NCBI GenBank assembly: GCA_030681895.1
Contig: JAUXRI010000226.1
Span: 1-52,780, forward strand
Source of the DNA: Myxococcales bacterium
GTDB taxonomy: Bacteria; Myxococcota; Myxococcia; Myxococcales; Myxococcaceae
DNA length: 52,780 nucleotides
Reading direction: 5' to 3'
Positions 6,880 through 14,579 of this stretch are shown one piece after another. The first letter of the stretch is position 1, and each line of letters opens with the position of its first letter. The notes beneath the pieces were generated by a model. That model was not told where the DNA came from. It ran no database searches and saw only the letters and a list, made by a program, of their open reading frames with translations. The position numbers and the translations under genes are program-made.

Positions 6880-9159
6880 TCAGCGACAGCCGAGCCAGTA
6901 GCGCACCGTCAGCTCACGTCTCTCGTCGCCTGCGAGGAGCGACGGGTCCAACACCTGAATGGCGTTCGCCGCACCGTCGTACCGCCACGCCACGCCGCCA
7001 TCGAGCATGCGGTCTGCAGTCGGAACTCCATCGATTTCGACGATGAGCGGTCCCCAGCTCAGGTCCGGCTGCTCGCCCAGCGAGAATGACGTGCGTGGGC
7101 CCCAGTTCGAGTACTGGAACTCGTGAACCCACGGGCTGCAGAGGTCGGTCGCCACGCCGCCAAACGTATCGATGTTGACCTGGTGGCCACCGTCGTCGAG
7201 CGCCACCGACGGGCAGCTCGGGTCGAAGGGGCCGAACACCGAGTACGAGAGCCATCCGATGCCGGCGTCGAGTGATCGGAGTGTGCCTCGCCAGAGGTCT
7301 GGAGTTGGCGAGCGCTCGGTGTCGTCGGTGAGACACACGATGGCCAGGGCGCCGTCACGCCGGAAGCCGGCATTGGCCTGGCTGTCAGTCGAGAGCGGCG
7401 TGCTCACTGCGCGCGCTGCAGCTTCGAGGCAGGAGGTCTGGGTCGCGCCGGCATCCGCGAGCGACGTGAGTTCGTCGAAGACCGCCGTGAACCGTGGGTC
7501 GCGCGAGTCGGCCCAGGCCGCCCCAGCATCGGTGCGTCGGAAGCGGCCCCGAGTTGCTGCGTTGCCCACGTCGGTCGTCGTCACCGCGACTCGAAATGAA
7601 GCCGCATTTACGTCGAGCACATCTCGGACGAGCGACAGTTGTTCGCGGACGTGACGGTGATGGCGAACGAATGACGGCTTCTCGTCGAGCACGAAGAGGA
7701 GTTCGGCGCGCGGCCGTTCTGAGAACTCGAAGGTCTTGACCGCGATGGAGCGTGGCTCGCCGGTCGCCCGAAGCGACGTCACGCGTCGTCCTCCGACCAG
7801 GTCGATGGTGACGGTTCCCGTCGCGACGCCAGCGTCCACTCCGGGCCGGAAGACCAACCCGACCGTCTGCGCGACGCCACCTGGGAGCAGAATCGCGCCG
7901 CCGTCGGCGGTGTTGAGCTGGCTGCGAATGGCGAACGGAGGCGTCGTCGAGACCCCCGTGACGACCAGAGGGATCGGACAGGTGTTGCCGAGAACGGCAA
8001 AGGCAGGACGGCTCGAGCACGCCAGCTGGGCGCTGCCGAGGTCGAGGCTCTCGGTCAACGCGAGGCACGAGGGACTCGCAAACACGAGAGAGAGCGGCAC
8101 GCTGAAGGTCTGCTGTCCGGGCCGTGGCGCGTCGATGACGAGCGCGGCTCCCGAGAGATCGTCGGCAGAGGTGAACGCCGCGGTGAGCTCGAAGGTCATC
8201 GTCCCAGCCGGCTCGAGGGTCAGTGAGGCTCCTGAAGTGCTGCTGACCGAGAAGCCCCGGTTTCCCTCGACGCGCGGCCGGCTGACGAGACACGGGCCGG
8301 TTCCGGAGTTCTCGATGGCGATGACGCGGCGCTCGAGTGGGACGAGGCCGAACTCCAGCCGGTCGGGCGTCGCTCGCAGCTGACAGCCTGAGGTGTCGAG
8401 GACCTGCCCCACGACGCGAACGGTGCGAGGCGGCGCCCGTGGTTCGTCAGAGCTGACCAGCACCTCCCACGACTTCTCTCCAGCCGTCTTCGGGCTCAGC
8501 GTGAGTGAGACGGTCGCCTCGCGAGTCACCGCGAGATTCGACGTGCGCAGGCACTGGCCGGCCTGCAGTTGTCCCACACAGAGTTCATCGGCTCTCGTCG
8601 TCTCGTTGCCCGCGCGCGGCGATGAGAGGGCCACCTTCACCACCGAGTCGACGGTACCGATGTTGCGCACGGACAGCGGCCTGGTCGCCGGCTCATCGAA
8701 CAGACTCATCGGCGCGAAGCTGACCGTCTCAGGCACCTCGAGGCGCGGCCCTGTCCCCGAAGCCCTCAGCACGATGCCGAAGTCGTCGACGAACGTTCCG
8801 CTCAACGTCGCCTGTCGCGAGGCCAGCCGCGTGGCCGTGAAGTCGAGCTGAAGTCGAACCGTTCCAGGCTTCGCGCAGGTGCCTGCGGGAACGAGCAGGT
8901 CGCGCCGCTCATCCACGAAGGCGAACACGTCGTCAGGCTCGAGCGCGAGCCGTTGCACGAACATCGGCACCGGCCGTGGGTTCTTGAAGACGACGTGCGT
9001 CGAGATGGTCTGTCCGAGCGGCGCGAACAACAACTGCGTCGGCGGCTCGATGGTGGGCTCGCACTGCCCCTGCGTTCCGAGGCCACCGGGACACGCGGTG
9101 AGAAGCAGCGCGACGGCGACGAGGAGGACGCGGAGCACGGAACCCACGTGGTAGCGCAT
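6880..9159 (-). CDS. Choice-of-anchor-D lipoprotein with VWA-like domain
   Basis: A 759-residue exported protein. ATG 9159 starts a good lipoprotein signal (ALLLTACPGG); upstream in-frame codons give a non-signal extension and were rejected. Several beta-sandwich repeats of the ASPM/SPD-2/Hydin (choice-of-anchor-D) type follow, recognised by phrases such as VVFKNPRPVPMFV, LSVRNIGTVDSVVKV and IENSGTGPCLV. From about residue 483 there is a VWA-like region (RAELLFVLDEKPSF...IVCLTDDTERSP) in which the usual DxSxS is altered to DEKPS. Such proteins are common, poorly characterised surface lipoproteins in myxobacteria. It is convergent with the preceding VWA lipoprotein. Confidence 0.84.
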   Translation of the reverse strand: MRYHVGSVLRVLLVAVALLLTACPGGLGTQGQCEPTIEPPTQLLFAPLGQTISTHVVFKNPRPVPMFVQRLALEPDDVFAFVDERRDLLVPAGTCAKPGTVRLQLDFTATRLASRQATLSGTFVDDFGIVLRASGTGPRLEVPETVSFAPMSLFDEPATRPLSVRNIGTVDSVVKVALSSPRAGNETTRADELCVGQLQAGQCLRTSNLAVTREATVSLTLSPKTAGEKSWEVLVSSDEPRAPPRTVRVVGQVLDTSGCQLRATPDRLEFGLVPLERRVIAIENSGTGPCLVSRPRVEGNRGFSVSSTSGASLTLEPAGTMTFELTAAFTSADDLSGAALVIDAPRPGQQTFSVPLSLVFASPSCLALTESLDLGSAQLACSSRPAFAVLGNTCPIPLVVTGVSTTPPFAIRSQLNTADGGAILLPGGVAQTVGLVFRPGVDAGVATGTVTIDLVGGRRVTSLRATGEPRSIAVKTFEFSERPRAELLFVLDEKPSFVRHHRHVREQLSLVRDVLDVNAASFRVAVTTTDVGNAATRGRFRRTDAGAAWADSRDPRFTAVFDELTSLADAGATQTSCLEAAARAVSTPLSTDSQANAGFRRDGALAIVCLTDDTERSPTPDLWRGTLRSLDAGIGWLSYSVFGPFDPSCPSVALDDGGHQVNIDTFGGVATDLCSPWVHEFQYSNWGPRTSFSLGEQPDLSWGPLIVEIDGVPTADRMLDGGVAWRYDGAANAIQVLDPSLLAGDERRELTVRYWLGCR

Positions 9160-9182
9160 CTCGCGACACCAACGCGAGCCGG

Positions 9183-10001
9183 TCACCACTCGCGCGTGAA
9201 GGTCTGCGCCTTGCCCTTCGGGTCGGTGCAGGTGATGGCGCTGCGGGCCGCGTTCCACACCAGCGTGTACGGCGCCTTCGACGACTTGAACCGAACGGCC
9301 TTCCCGTCGAACTCGAGCGTCTGGAACGGCTTGCTCTCGTTGCCCCGGTAGAAGACGCGCTGGTCGAAGACCCACAGCTCCTCCTTCGACTTCGCGTCGA
9401 CGTACTTGCCCGTCTGGGTGCCAAAGACCGTGACGGCCGGCGCGAAGGTTCCGTCGGGGCGGAGCGTCACCGAGACCTCCGACGTGATGGCCATCGTCTC
9501 GGGGAGCCCATCGTCATGCATGGGAATCTCGGTGCGGACCTTCCGCGAGATGGAGCCATCAGCCGCGACTGTCGCCTCCATCGTCGCGCCGCCTGCTTCG
9601 CTCGAACTCTCGGTGTGGACGAGCGCTGCGGAAACCACGGCCTCTGTGTTCACGGTGAGCGCGTACGTCGCCTTCGACGCCGACATCGGGGCTGTCACGT
9701 CGACGCGAATGAAGACGACCTGGACCGTGCCGACCTTCGCGACGCCGAGCGCGAACACTGACCTGGTCTCGCCTTCCTCGAGCGGCTGCTTCACCGAGCG
9801 CAGGTCGGTTGGGAGCGCCTCGGGCTTCTGCAGCAGCACCGCGACCTCGGCCGCGTCGAGCGCCACCGTGAGCGGCTTCGCGTCGACGAGCGTCATCGGC
9901 AGGCTCACCGTGGGGAACTTTCGAGTCGTATGCGAGAGCTTCGGTGCTGCGGCAGAGGCGACTGCGGCGCCAAGACACACGACAGAGAGGACGCGAACCA
10001 T
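9183..10001 (-). CDS. Secreted protein of unknown function
   Basis: A 272-residue protein. ATG 10001 starts a Sec signal (VLSVVCLGAAVASAAAPK) with an Ala-x-Ala cleavage site; the much longer open frame upstream is antisense to other genes and is not coding. The mature part looks like beta-rich repeats (AVSVTLRPDGTFAPAVTVFG-like strands) and ends with KGKAQTFTREW. I do not recognise a family. It is transcribed in the same direction as the choice-of-anchor-D lipoprotein, 23 bases upstream of it, and is divergent from a TetR regulator, which could control it through the palindrome at 10004-10014. Confidence 0.7.
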   Translation of the reverse strand: MVRVLSVVCLGAAVASAAAPKLSHTTRKFPTVSLPMTLVDAKPLTVALDAAEVAVLLQKPEALPTDLRSVKQPLEEGETRSVFALGVAKVGTVQVVFIRVDVTAPMSASKATYALTVNTEAVVSAALVHTESSSEAGGATMEATVAADGSISRKVRTEIPMHDDGLPETMAITSEVSVTLRPDGTFAPAVTVFGTQTGKYVDAKSKEELWVFDQRVFYRGNESKPFQTLEFDGKAVRFKSSKAPYTLVWNAARSAITCTDPKGKAQTFTREW

Positions 10002-10003
10002 GC

Positions 10004-10014
10004 TCACACTGTGA
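10004..10014. promoter_or_regulatory. Candidate TetR operator (TCACA-C-TGTGA)
   Basis: A perfect five-base inverted repeat with a one-base centre sits just upstream of the secreted-protein start, in the 90-base gap shared with the divergent TetR gene. Position and symmetry fit a regulator site. The motif is short and could be chance. Confidence 0.3.
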
Positions 10015-10091
10015 CATCGCGCGCAGCGAAGCCAACCAGCGTCGTGTCGGGAGTGCTGGCGATCGCCCGTGTTCGTGGCAGCGTGTCGTTC

Positions 10092-10742
10092 GTGGCCTCC
10101 AGAAAGACGCCGAAGAAGAAGCGCGAGCCGCTGAACCCCGACCGCATCGCGCACGCGGCCCTCGCGTTCATCGACGAGCGCGGCCTGGACGAGATGAGCG
10201 TTCGAAACCTCGGCGCCTCGCTCGGGGTCGAGGGCATGGCGCTCTACAAACACTTCCCGTCGAAAGAGGCGATCCTCGACGCGGTGGCCGAGCTGCTCAT
10301 CCTCGAGCTGGTGGTGCCCGCGCCCGGCTCCGAGTCGTGGAAGGCGCGCGCGCTGCGAGTCGCCCACGACTACCGCGCCATCAGCCGCCGTCACCCTCGC
10401 GCCTTTCCGTTGCTCGCCACGCGACGCTTCAACACGCCTCGCGCGCTGGCCCTCATCGACCGCATCTTCTTCGCGCTCATGGCTGACGGGCTCACCGCGC
10501 AGCAGGCCGTGCAGGTGTACCGGGGCGTCGCGAACTGGTCGAACGGCACCATCTTCGACGAGCTCACGGGCTTCGCGGCGGCGGAGCAGGCACGCACCGA
10601 GTCGGCCGTCCCTCGAGAGCTGACCGCGCTGGCGGCAGCCCAACCGTTCCTCGCCATCGAACACTTCGACAGCGTCTTCGAGACGGGCCTCGACGCGCTG
10701 CTCACCGGGCTCGAGCTGAAGTTCCAGAAGCGCTCGCGCTGA
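10092..10742 (+). CDS. TetR family transcriptional regulator
   Basis: A 216-residue DNA-binding protein. After a basic start (KTPKKKREPLNPDRI) comes the TetR helix-turn-helix: AALAFIDERGLDEMSVRNLGASLGVEGMALYKHFPSKEAILDAV. The C-terminal ligand domain carries YRGVANWSNGTIFDE and resembles TetR_C proteins. The start is uncertain: GTG 10092 or GTG 10083, neither with a clear Shine-Dalgarno. It is divergent from the secreted protein ending at 9183 and precedes the leader/EF-Tu-like region on the same strand. Its target could be either neighbour. Confidence 0.87.
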   Translation: MASRKTPKKKREPLNPDRIAHAALAFIDERGLDEMSVRNLGASLGVEGMALYKHFPSKEAILDAVAELLILELVVPAPGSESWKARALRVAHDYRAISRRHPRAFPLLATRRFNTPRALALIDRIFFALMADGLTAQQAVQVYRGVANWSNGTIFDELTGFAAAEQARTESAVPRELTALAAAQPFLAIEHFDSVFETGLDALLTGLELKFQKRSR

Positions 10743-10779
10743 CGTCAGCTTCGCGCCGGCGCGCCGTCTGTCCGCCGTG

Positions 10780-10848
10780 ATGCGCTCGTCCTCTTCCTCA
10801 TCGTCATCGTCCGCTTCGGCCAGGTGCCGGGGTGTGGCCGTGCGCTGA
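10780..10848 (+). CDS. Candidate Ser-rich leader peptide (22 residues)
   Basis: ATG 10780 opens a 22-codon frame reading Met-Arg, nine consecutive Ser codons, Ala-Ser-Ala, then ARCRGVAVR and TGA at 10846-10848. The stop lies 37 bases before a strong intrinsic terminator that in turn lies directly before the EF-Tu-like gene. This is the layout of amino-acid attenuators, here with Ser codons (TCG, TCC, TCT and TCA all used). Caution: no Shine-Dalgarno precedes the ATG, a GTG lies just before it, and the run is low-complexity TCN repeat. Coding status is inference. Confidence 0.4.
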   Translation: MRSSSSSSSSSASARCRGVAVR

Positions 10849-10885
10849 GGACGGGACGAAGCAGGTTCTTCCCCTCTTCCACCGA

Positions 10886-10926
10886 CCCCCTCGAGGCCAC
10901 GCGCCCTCGAGGGGGTTTTCGTTTTT
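10886..10926 (+). terminator. Intrinsic terminator/attenuator upstream of EF-Tu-like gene
   Basis: CCCCCTCGAGG (10886-10896) pairs perfectly with CCTCGAGGGGG (10905-10915) around an eight-base loop, followed by TTTTCGTTTTT (10916-10926). This is the best plus-strand intrinsic terminator in the window. Only 26 bases separate it from ATG 10953, with the GGAGG ribosome site at 10942-10946, and there is no promoter-like sequence in that gap. A transcript reaching the EF-Tu-like gene would therefore have to pass the terminator. GTGGCC at 10834-10839, inside the leader ORF, can pair with GGCCAC at 10895-10900 in the terminator, a possible alternative fold. Confidence 0.8.
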
Positions 10927-10952
10927 GCGCGTGACACACAACGGAGGCAGTC

Positions 10953-12113
10953 ATGAAGAAGCAGCACTTCAACGTCGGCACCATCGGTCACGTCGACCAC
11001 GGCAAGACCACGCTCACCGCGGCGCTCACGCACGTCGCCGCCCTGCGCACGGGAGGCCAGGCGCTCGACTACGGCGACATCGACAAGGCGCCCGAGGAGC
11101 GCGCCCGCGGCATCACCATCACCATCAAGCACGTGCAGTACGAGACGGCGGTCCGCACCTACGCGCACGTCGACTGCCCGGGCCACGCTGACTACGTGAA
11201 GAACATGATCGCCGGTGCCTCGCAGATGGACGCGGCGGTGCTGCTCGTCGATGGCTCGTCGGGCCCGATGCCTCAGACGCGGGAGCACGTGCTCCTCGCG
11301 CGCCAGGTGGGCGTGGGTCAGCTGGTGGTGTTCATCAACAAGGTCGACCTGGCTGACGCCGAGCTGCTGGAGCTCGTCGAGCTCGAGACGCGCGAGCTGC
11401 TCGGGCAGCACGGGTACCACGACGTGAAGGTCGTTCGTGGCGCGGCCCTGCGTGCGCTCGAGGCCGCGAAGGCGGGGAAGGCCGGCGTACCCGAGACGGC
11501 GTGCATCGAGCAGCTGCTCGAGGTGCTCGACGGCTTCACGGCGCCGGTGCGTGACGTCGAGGGGCCGTTCCTGTTCCCGGTGGAGGACGTCTTCACCATC
11601 GGTGGCCGGGGCACGGTGGTGACGGGTCGCGTGGCTCGCGGCCGCGTGCAGGTGGGTGACGTGGTCGAGCTGCTCGGCGCCTCCGTTCCTGAGACGGTCG
11701 TGACGGGCATCGAGACCTTCCACACGCTGCGTGACGTGGCCGAGGCGGGTGACAACGTGGGCCTGCTGCTGCGGGGTGTCGACCGTGACGCCATCGCTCG
11801 CGGTGCGCTCGTGGTGTTGCCGGGCAGCGTGAAGGCGCACCGCCAGGGTGAGGCCGAGCTGTTCGTCCTCACCGCGAAGGAGGGTGGCCGTCACACGCCG
11901 TTCGGCTCGGGCTACATGCCGCAGTTCTACTTCGGAGCCACCAACGTCACCGGCACCCTGATGGTGGGTGACGAGGGCGTGGTGAAGCCGGGTGACCGCG
12001 CGAAGGTGACGTTCGACCTCAAGCGCGCGGTGGGCATCGAGCCGGGCATGCGCTTCGCCCTGCGTGAGGGTGGGCGCACGGTCGGCGCGGGCCTCGTCAC
12101 GGCGGTGAAGTAG
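10953..12113 (+). CDS. Divergent EF-Tu paralogue (translational GTPase)
   Basis: A 386-residue GTPase, slightly shorter than normal EF-Tu (about 394-396). The G motifs are intact: GHVDHGKT (G1), RGITI (G2), DCPGHAD (G3) and NKVD (G4, normally NKCD). The beta-barrel domains follow, with FTIGGRGTVVTGRV, GGRHTPF and a final RTVGAGLV. It differs where EF-Tu is usually invariant: the GYRPQFYFR block reads GYMPQFYFG, losing the Arg that contacts the 5' end of aminoacyl-tRNA in E. coli EF-Tu (R288), and the KPHTKF block reads KAHRQGE. It is not in a ribosomal-protein operon. It has a clean GGAGG site and lies behind a leader ORF and terminator. It may be a specialised or decoy factor, not the housekeeping copy. 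Confidence 0.9.
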   Translation: MKKQHFNVGTIGHVDHGKTTLTAALTHVAALRTGGQALDYGDIDKAPEERARGITITIKHVQYETAVRTYAHVDCPGHADYVKNMIAGASQMDAAVLLVDGSSGPMPQTREHVLLARQVGVGQLVVFINKVDLADAELLELVELETRELLGQHGYHDVKVVRGAALRALEAAKAGKAGVPETACIEQLLEVLDGFTAPVRDVEGPFLFPVEDVFTIGGRGTVVTGRVARGRVQVGDVVELLGASVPETVVTGIETFHTLRDVAEAGDNVGLLLRGVDRDAIARGALVVLPGSVKAHRQGEAELFVLTAKEGGRHTPFGSGYMPQFYFGATNVTGTLMVGDEGVVKPGDRAKVTFDLKRAVGIEPGMRFALREGGRTVGAGLVTAVK

Positions 12114-12124
12114 GGCGTTGGGAG

Positions 12125-12155
12125 AGCGCCGCCAGGTTGGGTGACTGGCGGCGCT
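12125..12155 (+). terminator. Hairpin after EF-Tu-like gene
   Basis: AGCGCCGCCAG (12125-12135) pairs perfectly with CTGGCGGCGCT (12145-12155) around a nine-base loop, 12 bases after the EF-Tu-like stop. There is no T-run, only GCTCTCGTCT, so termination may be partial or Rho-assisted. The remaining gap to 12243 holds the GGAG site of the next gene. Confidence 0.5.
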
Positions 12156-12242
12156 GCTCTCGTCTACGGGAGGCTTCTCGATATCGATCGTCCTGCGCGA
12201 TAACCCGCTCCTCACTCCGACCGGACTCCAGGAGCCGCCACG

Positions 12243-12920
12243 ATGATCTTCTTCGACGTCGCAGCACGCATTCTTCAGGCCTCGGGAGCGCCTGCCACAG
12301 CCGTCGCAGCGCTTGCTCCGGCATGGACGAACATCGGCGCGCTGCTCGACGTGCCAAAGCCGAAAGGCGCGGCGTGTCTCGCATGTTTCGACGGCTTCGT
12401 GCACGTCGTCGGGCGAACCCTGGTGCTCCTCCAGCATGAGGGAGCGCCACTGCCGTTCGAGCAGTACAAAGCGTCCGGGCGTCGAATCGGTGGTGGCTCG
12501 TCGGCCTTCGCTCAAGGGAGAGAAGACCTGGCGTACGTGTACCGGCTCGCGGCGGGACACGAGCCTGTGCTCGCGAGTGGCGTGAAGGTCGCCGCGGGAA
12601 CGGCGCTCACGACCGGCGTGGTGAGTGTGCACGACCTGCTCGACATTCTCGGTGAGCGCCCCCTTCGCGACGAGTTCGGGCGCGCCCTTCGTGCGCGGGC
12701 GCCGCTCGATGACGCGACGCTCGAGGCGCTCCTCGACCCGATGTTCGGCTTCGTCGAGATCGTGGAGGCCGGTGACTCGGGTGTCGAGGAGGGCACGGTG
12801 GTCCGCCGGGACGAGTTCTTCGCCCGCAACCAGGCGCTGCTCGCCGAAGACCGGCAGCCGGCCATCGCGCGTCAGATTCTCCTTGGCTACACGCAGCTCG
12901 CCGCGCGCCTGTCGACCTGA
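12243..12920 (+). CDS. Stand-alone protein resembling the C-terminal part of RNA polymerase beta-prime (RpoC)
   Basis: A 225-residue protein that aligns by eye with the RpoC tail. ALLDVPKPKGAACLACFDGFV matches the LFEARKPKDPAILAEIDGTV block; VKVAAGTALTTGVVSVHDLLDILG matches the V-x-AGDPLT-x-G-x-x-x-PHDLL block; VEIVEAGDSGVEEGTVVRRDEFFARN matches the VxVTDPGDTxxxxGxxVxxxEFxxEN block; RQPAIARQILLGYTQLA matches RPATAxPVLLGITKAS. It stops just before the switch/SAASFQETT block and lacks all catalytic parts of the subunit. ATG 12243 has a GGAG site. It follows the EF-Tu-like gene by 129 bases and precedes a histidine kinase by 24. It may compete with RpoC for partners; this is inference. Confidence 0.75.
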   Translation: MIFFDVAARILQASGAPATAVAALAPAWTNIGALLDVPKPKGAACLACFDGFVHVVGRTLVLLQHEGAPLPFEQYKASGRRIGGGSSAFAQGREDLAYVYRLAAGHEPVLASGVKVAAGTALTTGVVSVHDLLDILGERPLRDEFGRALRARAPLDDATLEALLDPMFGFVEIVEAGDSGVEEGTVVRRDEFFARNQALLAEDRQPAIARQILLGYTQLAARLST

Positions 12921-12944
12921 CGCACCGGAGCGCCCCGGCCGACG

Positions 12945-14576
12945 TTGGCCACGTTCGTGCAAGACTGGCTTCGCGTGTCGCCACTCCTCGATGTCGTGCC
13001 ACTCGTGGTGGCGTTGCTCGTCTCGTTCTTCGGCTTGCTGCTCGCAGGGCACGCCTTCGCGTCCCGCGCGGACCCCGGCATGTCGACGTTCGCCTGGGCG
13101 CCGCTCGGCGTCGCGACGATGACGGTGGCGGCGCTGCTCCACGAGCTGGGTCCGATTCCAAGGATCATCACGGGCGGGCTCGCCGGGGTCGGTGCCACCG
13201 CGAGCTTCGTGGGCTTCGCGCTCGAGGCGTGGAGAGACCCGCGACATCAGGCTCGTCGGCGCTCGCTGCTCATCGTCGCTGGGGCGCTGACGGCCTTCGT
13301 CGCGATCGCGGTGCCCATCCTCCTCAGCGTCTCACTGCCGGTCTGGCGCGTGCCGCTCAGGGCGCTCGTGTTCGGTCCCGCGCTCTTCGTCGTCGTCAGC
13401 CACGCGTCGATGCGTCGCCTCGGCTCGGAGCAAGAGCAGCGGTTCAGCAGCCGAATGGCGCTCGCGGTCTCGGTCGCCATCGCAGCGGCAGCGCTCGCGT
13501 CGCTGCCGACGTTACTCATCAGTCCTGCCGCCGCGTCCGACTCCATCGGGTGGCTCGCGCTCGCGGCGCTGGCCGCCAGTTGGGTGCAGGTCTTCGAGGG
13601 TCGCGTCACCGTGAAGCTCTTCGCGACGCGCGCGCTGACGTGGCTCGTGCTCTTCCTCGGGCTGGTCGCGGTGGCCGCAGCAGCGGCGCGCCAGCTCGAC
13701 GTGGCGTTCGACTTGCCTCGCGTCCTCACAGGGGTCTTCGCGACGCTGCTGGTCGGCATCGCCTTCGTGGTGGTGAGCGAGGCGGCGTCACGCCGGGTCG
13801 ACGCGTTGTTCGCTCCACAGCGCTCGGCCCTGGAGCTCGAGCTCGGTCGCGCGCGAGAGACGATGCGCTCGATGGAGTCGAAGTGGAGCCACCTGGAGCG
13901 GCTCGCGCTCGCTGGAGAGCTGGCCGCGATGGTGGCCCACGAGATCAAGAACCCGCTCGCCGCCGTGCGGGGCTGGGCTGAGACGTTGGGAGACCTCCGC
14001 GGCAAGCTGCAGGCGGAGGACCAGGCGCGGCTCGACAAGGCGCTGGGCATCATTCGAGACGAGTCCGACCGAATCGATGGCCGGGTGCAGTCACTGCTCC
14101 AGGTCGCCAGACCGCCCGCGCCCGAGCCATTGCCCGTCGTGTTTCACGTCAACCGGGTCGCGAGTGAAGCGGTGGCGCTCGTCGAGGGACAGTCGACGCA
14201 CGTGTCGCTGACGCTGCTCGACGCCGACGCGACCGTGCGCGGCAGCCCCGATGGCCTGCGCACCGCGCTGGTGAACCTGCTCCGGAACGCCATCGAGGCG
14301 AATCCCTCGGGGCAGGTGGACGTCCGCGTCGCGCGCACCGCGGAGGGCTTCGAGCTTTCGGTGGTCGACGACGGCCCCGGCCTCGCGCCGGAGCAGCTCG
14401 CGCAGCCAGTCGTCGCGTTCCGTTCCACCAAGCCGGGCGGCACGGGCCTGGGACTCGTCATCGCGCAGGCGGGCGTTCAGGCCTGCCGGGGAGCGCTCTC
14501 GTTCTCTGCCGCGACACCACGAGGAACGCGTGCGCGCATCGTGTTGCCGGGTGACACTCTCGAGCAGGAGGCCTGA
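12945..14576 (+). CDS. Membrane sensor histidine kinase (NtrB-like)
   Basis: A 543-residue kinase. The N-terminal 285 residues hold about seven to eight hydrophobic helices and form a membrane sensor with no recognised ligand domain. HisKA follows with LALAGELAAMVAHEIKNPLAAVRGW (phospho-accepting H332), then the ATPase domain: N-box LVNLLRNAIEANP, G1 VVDDGPGLAP and G2 GGTGLGLVIAQAG. The start is TTG 12945; GTG 12957 and GTG 12975 are alternatives. It is followed three bases later by a sigma-54 activator, so the two form a phosphorelay pair. The signal is unknown; the adjacent membrane proteins are candidates for partners or targets. Confidence 0.93.
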   Translation: MATFVQDWLRVSPLLDVVPLVVALLVSFFGLLLAGHAFASRADPGMSTFAWAPLGVATMTVAALLHELGPIPRIITGGLAGVGATASFVGFALEAWRDPRHQARRRSLLIVAGALTAFVAIAVPILLSVSLPVWRVPLRALVFGPALFVVVSHASMRRLGSEQEQRFSSRMALAVSVAIAAAALASLPTLLISPAAASDSIGWLALAALAASWVQVFEGRVTVKLFATRALTWLVLFLGLVAVAAAAARQLDVAFDLPRVLTGVFATLLVGIAFVVVSEAASRRVDALFAPQRSALELELGRARETMRSMESKWSHLERLALAGELAAMVAHEIKNPLAAVRGWAETLGDLRGKLQAEDQARLDKALGIIRDESDRIDGRVQSLLQVARPPAPEPLPVVFHVNRVASEAVALVEGQSTHVSLTLLDADATVRGSPDGLRTALVNLLRNAIEANPSGQVDVRVARTAEGFELSVVDDGPGLAPEQLAQPVVAFRSTKPGGTGLGLVIAQAGVQACRGALSFSAATPRGTRARIVLPGDTLEQEA

Positions 14577-14579
14577 CCC

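Noticed and set aside
10743..10952. T-box or known riboswitch before the EF-Tu-like gene
   Set aside because: No T-box sequence or other known aptamer core was seen; only the Ser ORF and the hairpin.
10002..13247. Upstream part of a 1354-codon open frame on the minus strand (9183-13247)
   Set aside because: It is antisense to the TetR, EF-Tu-like and RpoC-like genes; the sequence is Arg/His-rich and low complexity as expected from GC-rich shadow frames. Only the 3' part up to 10001 is a real gene.
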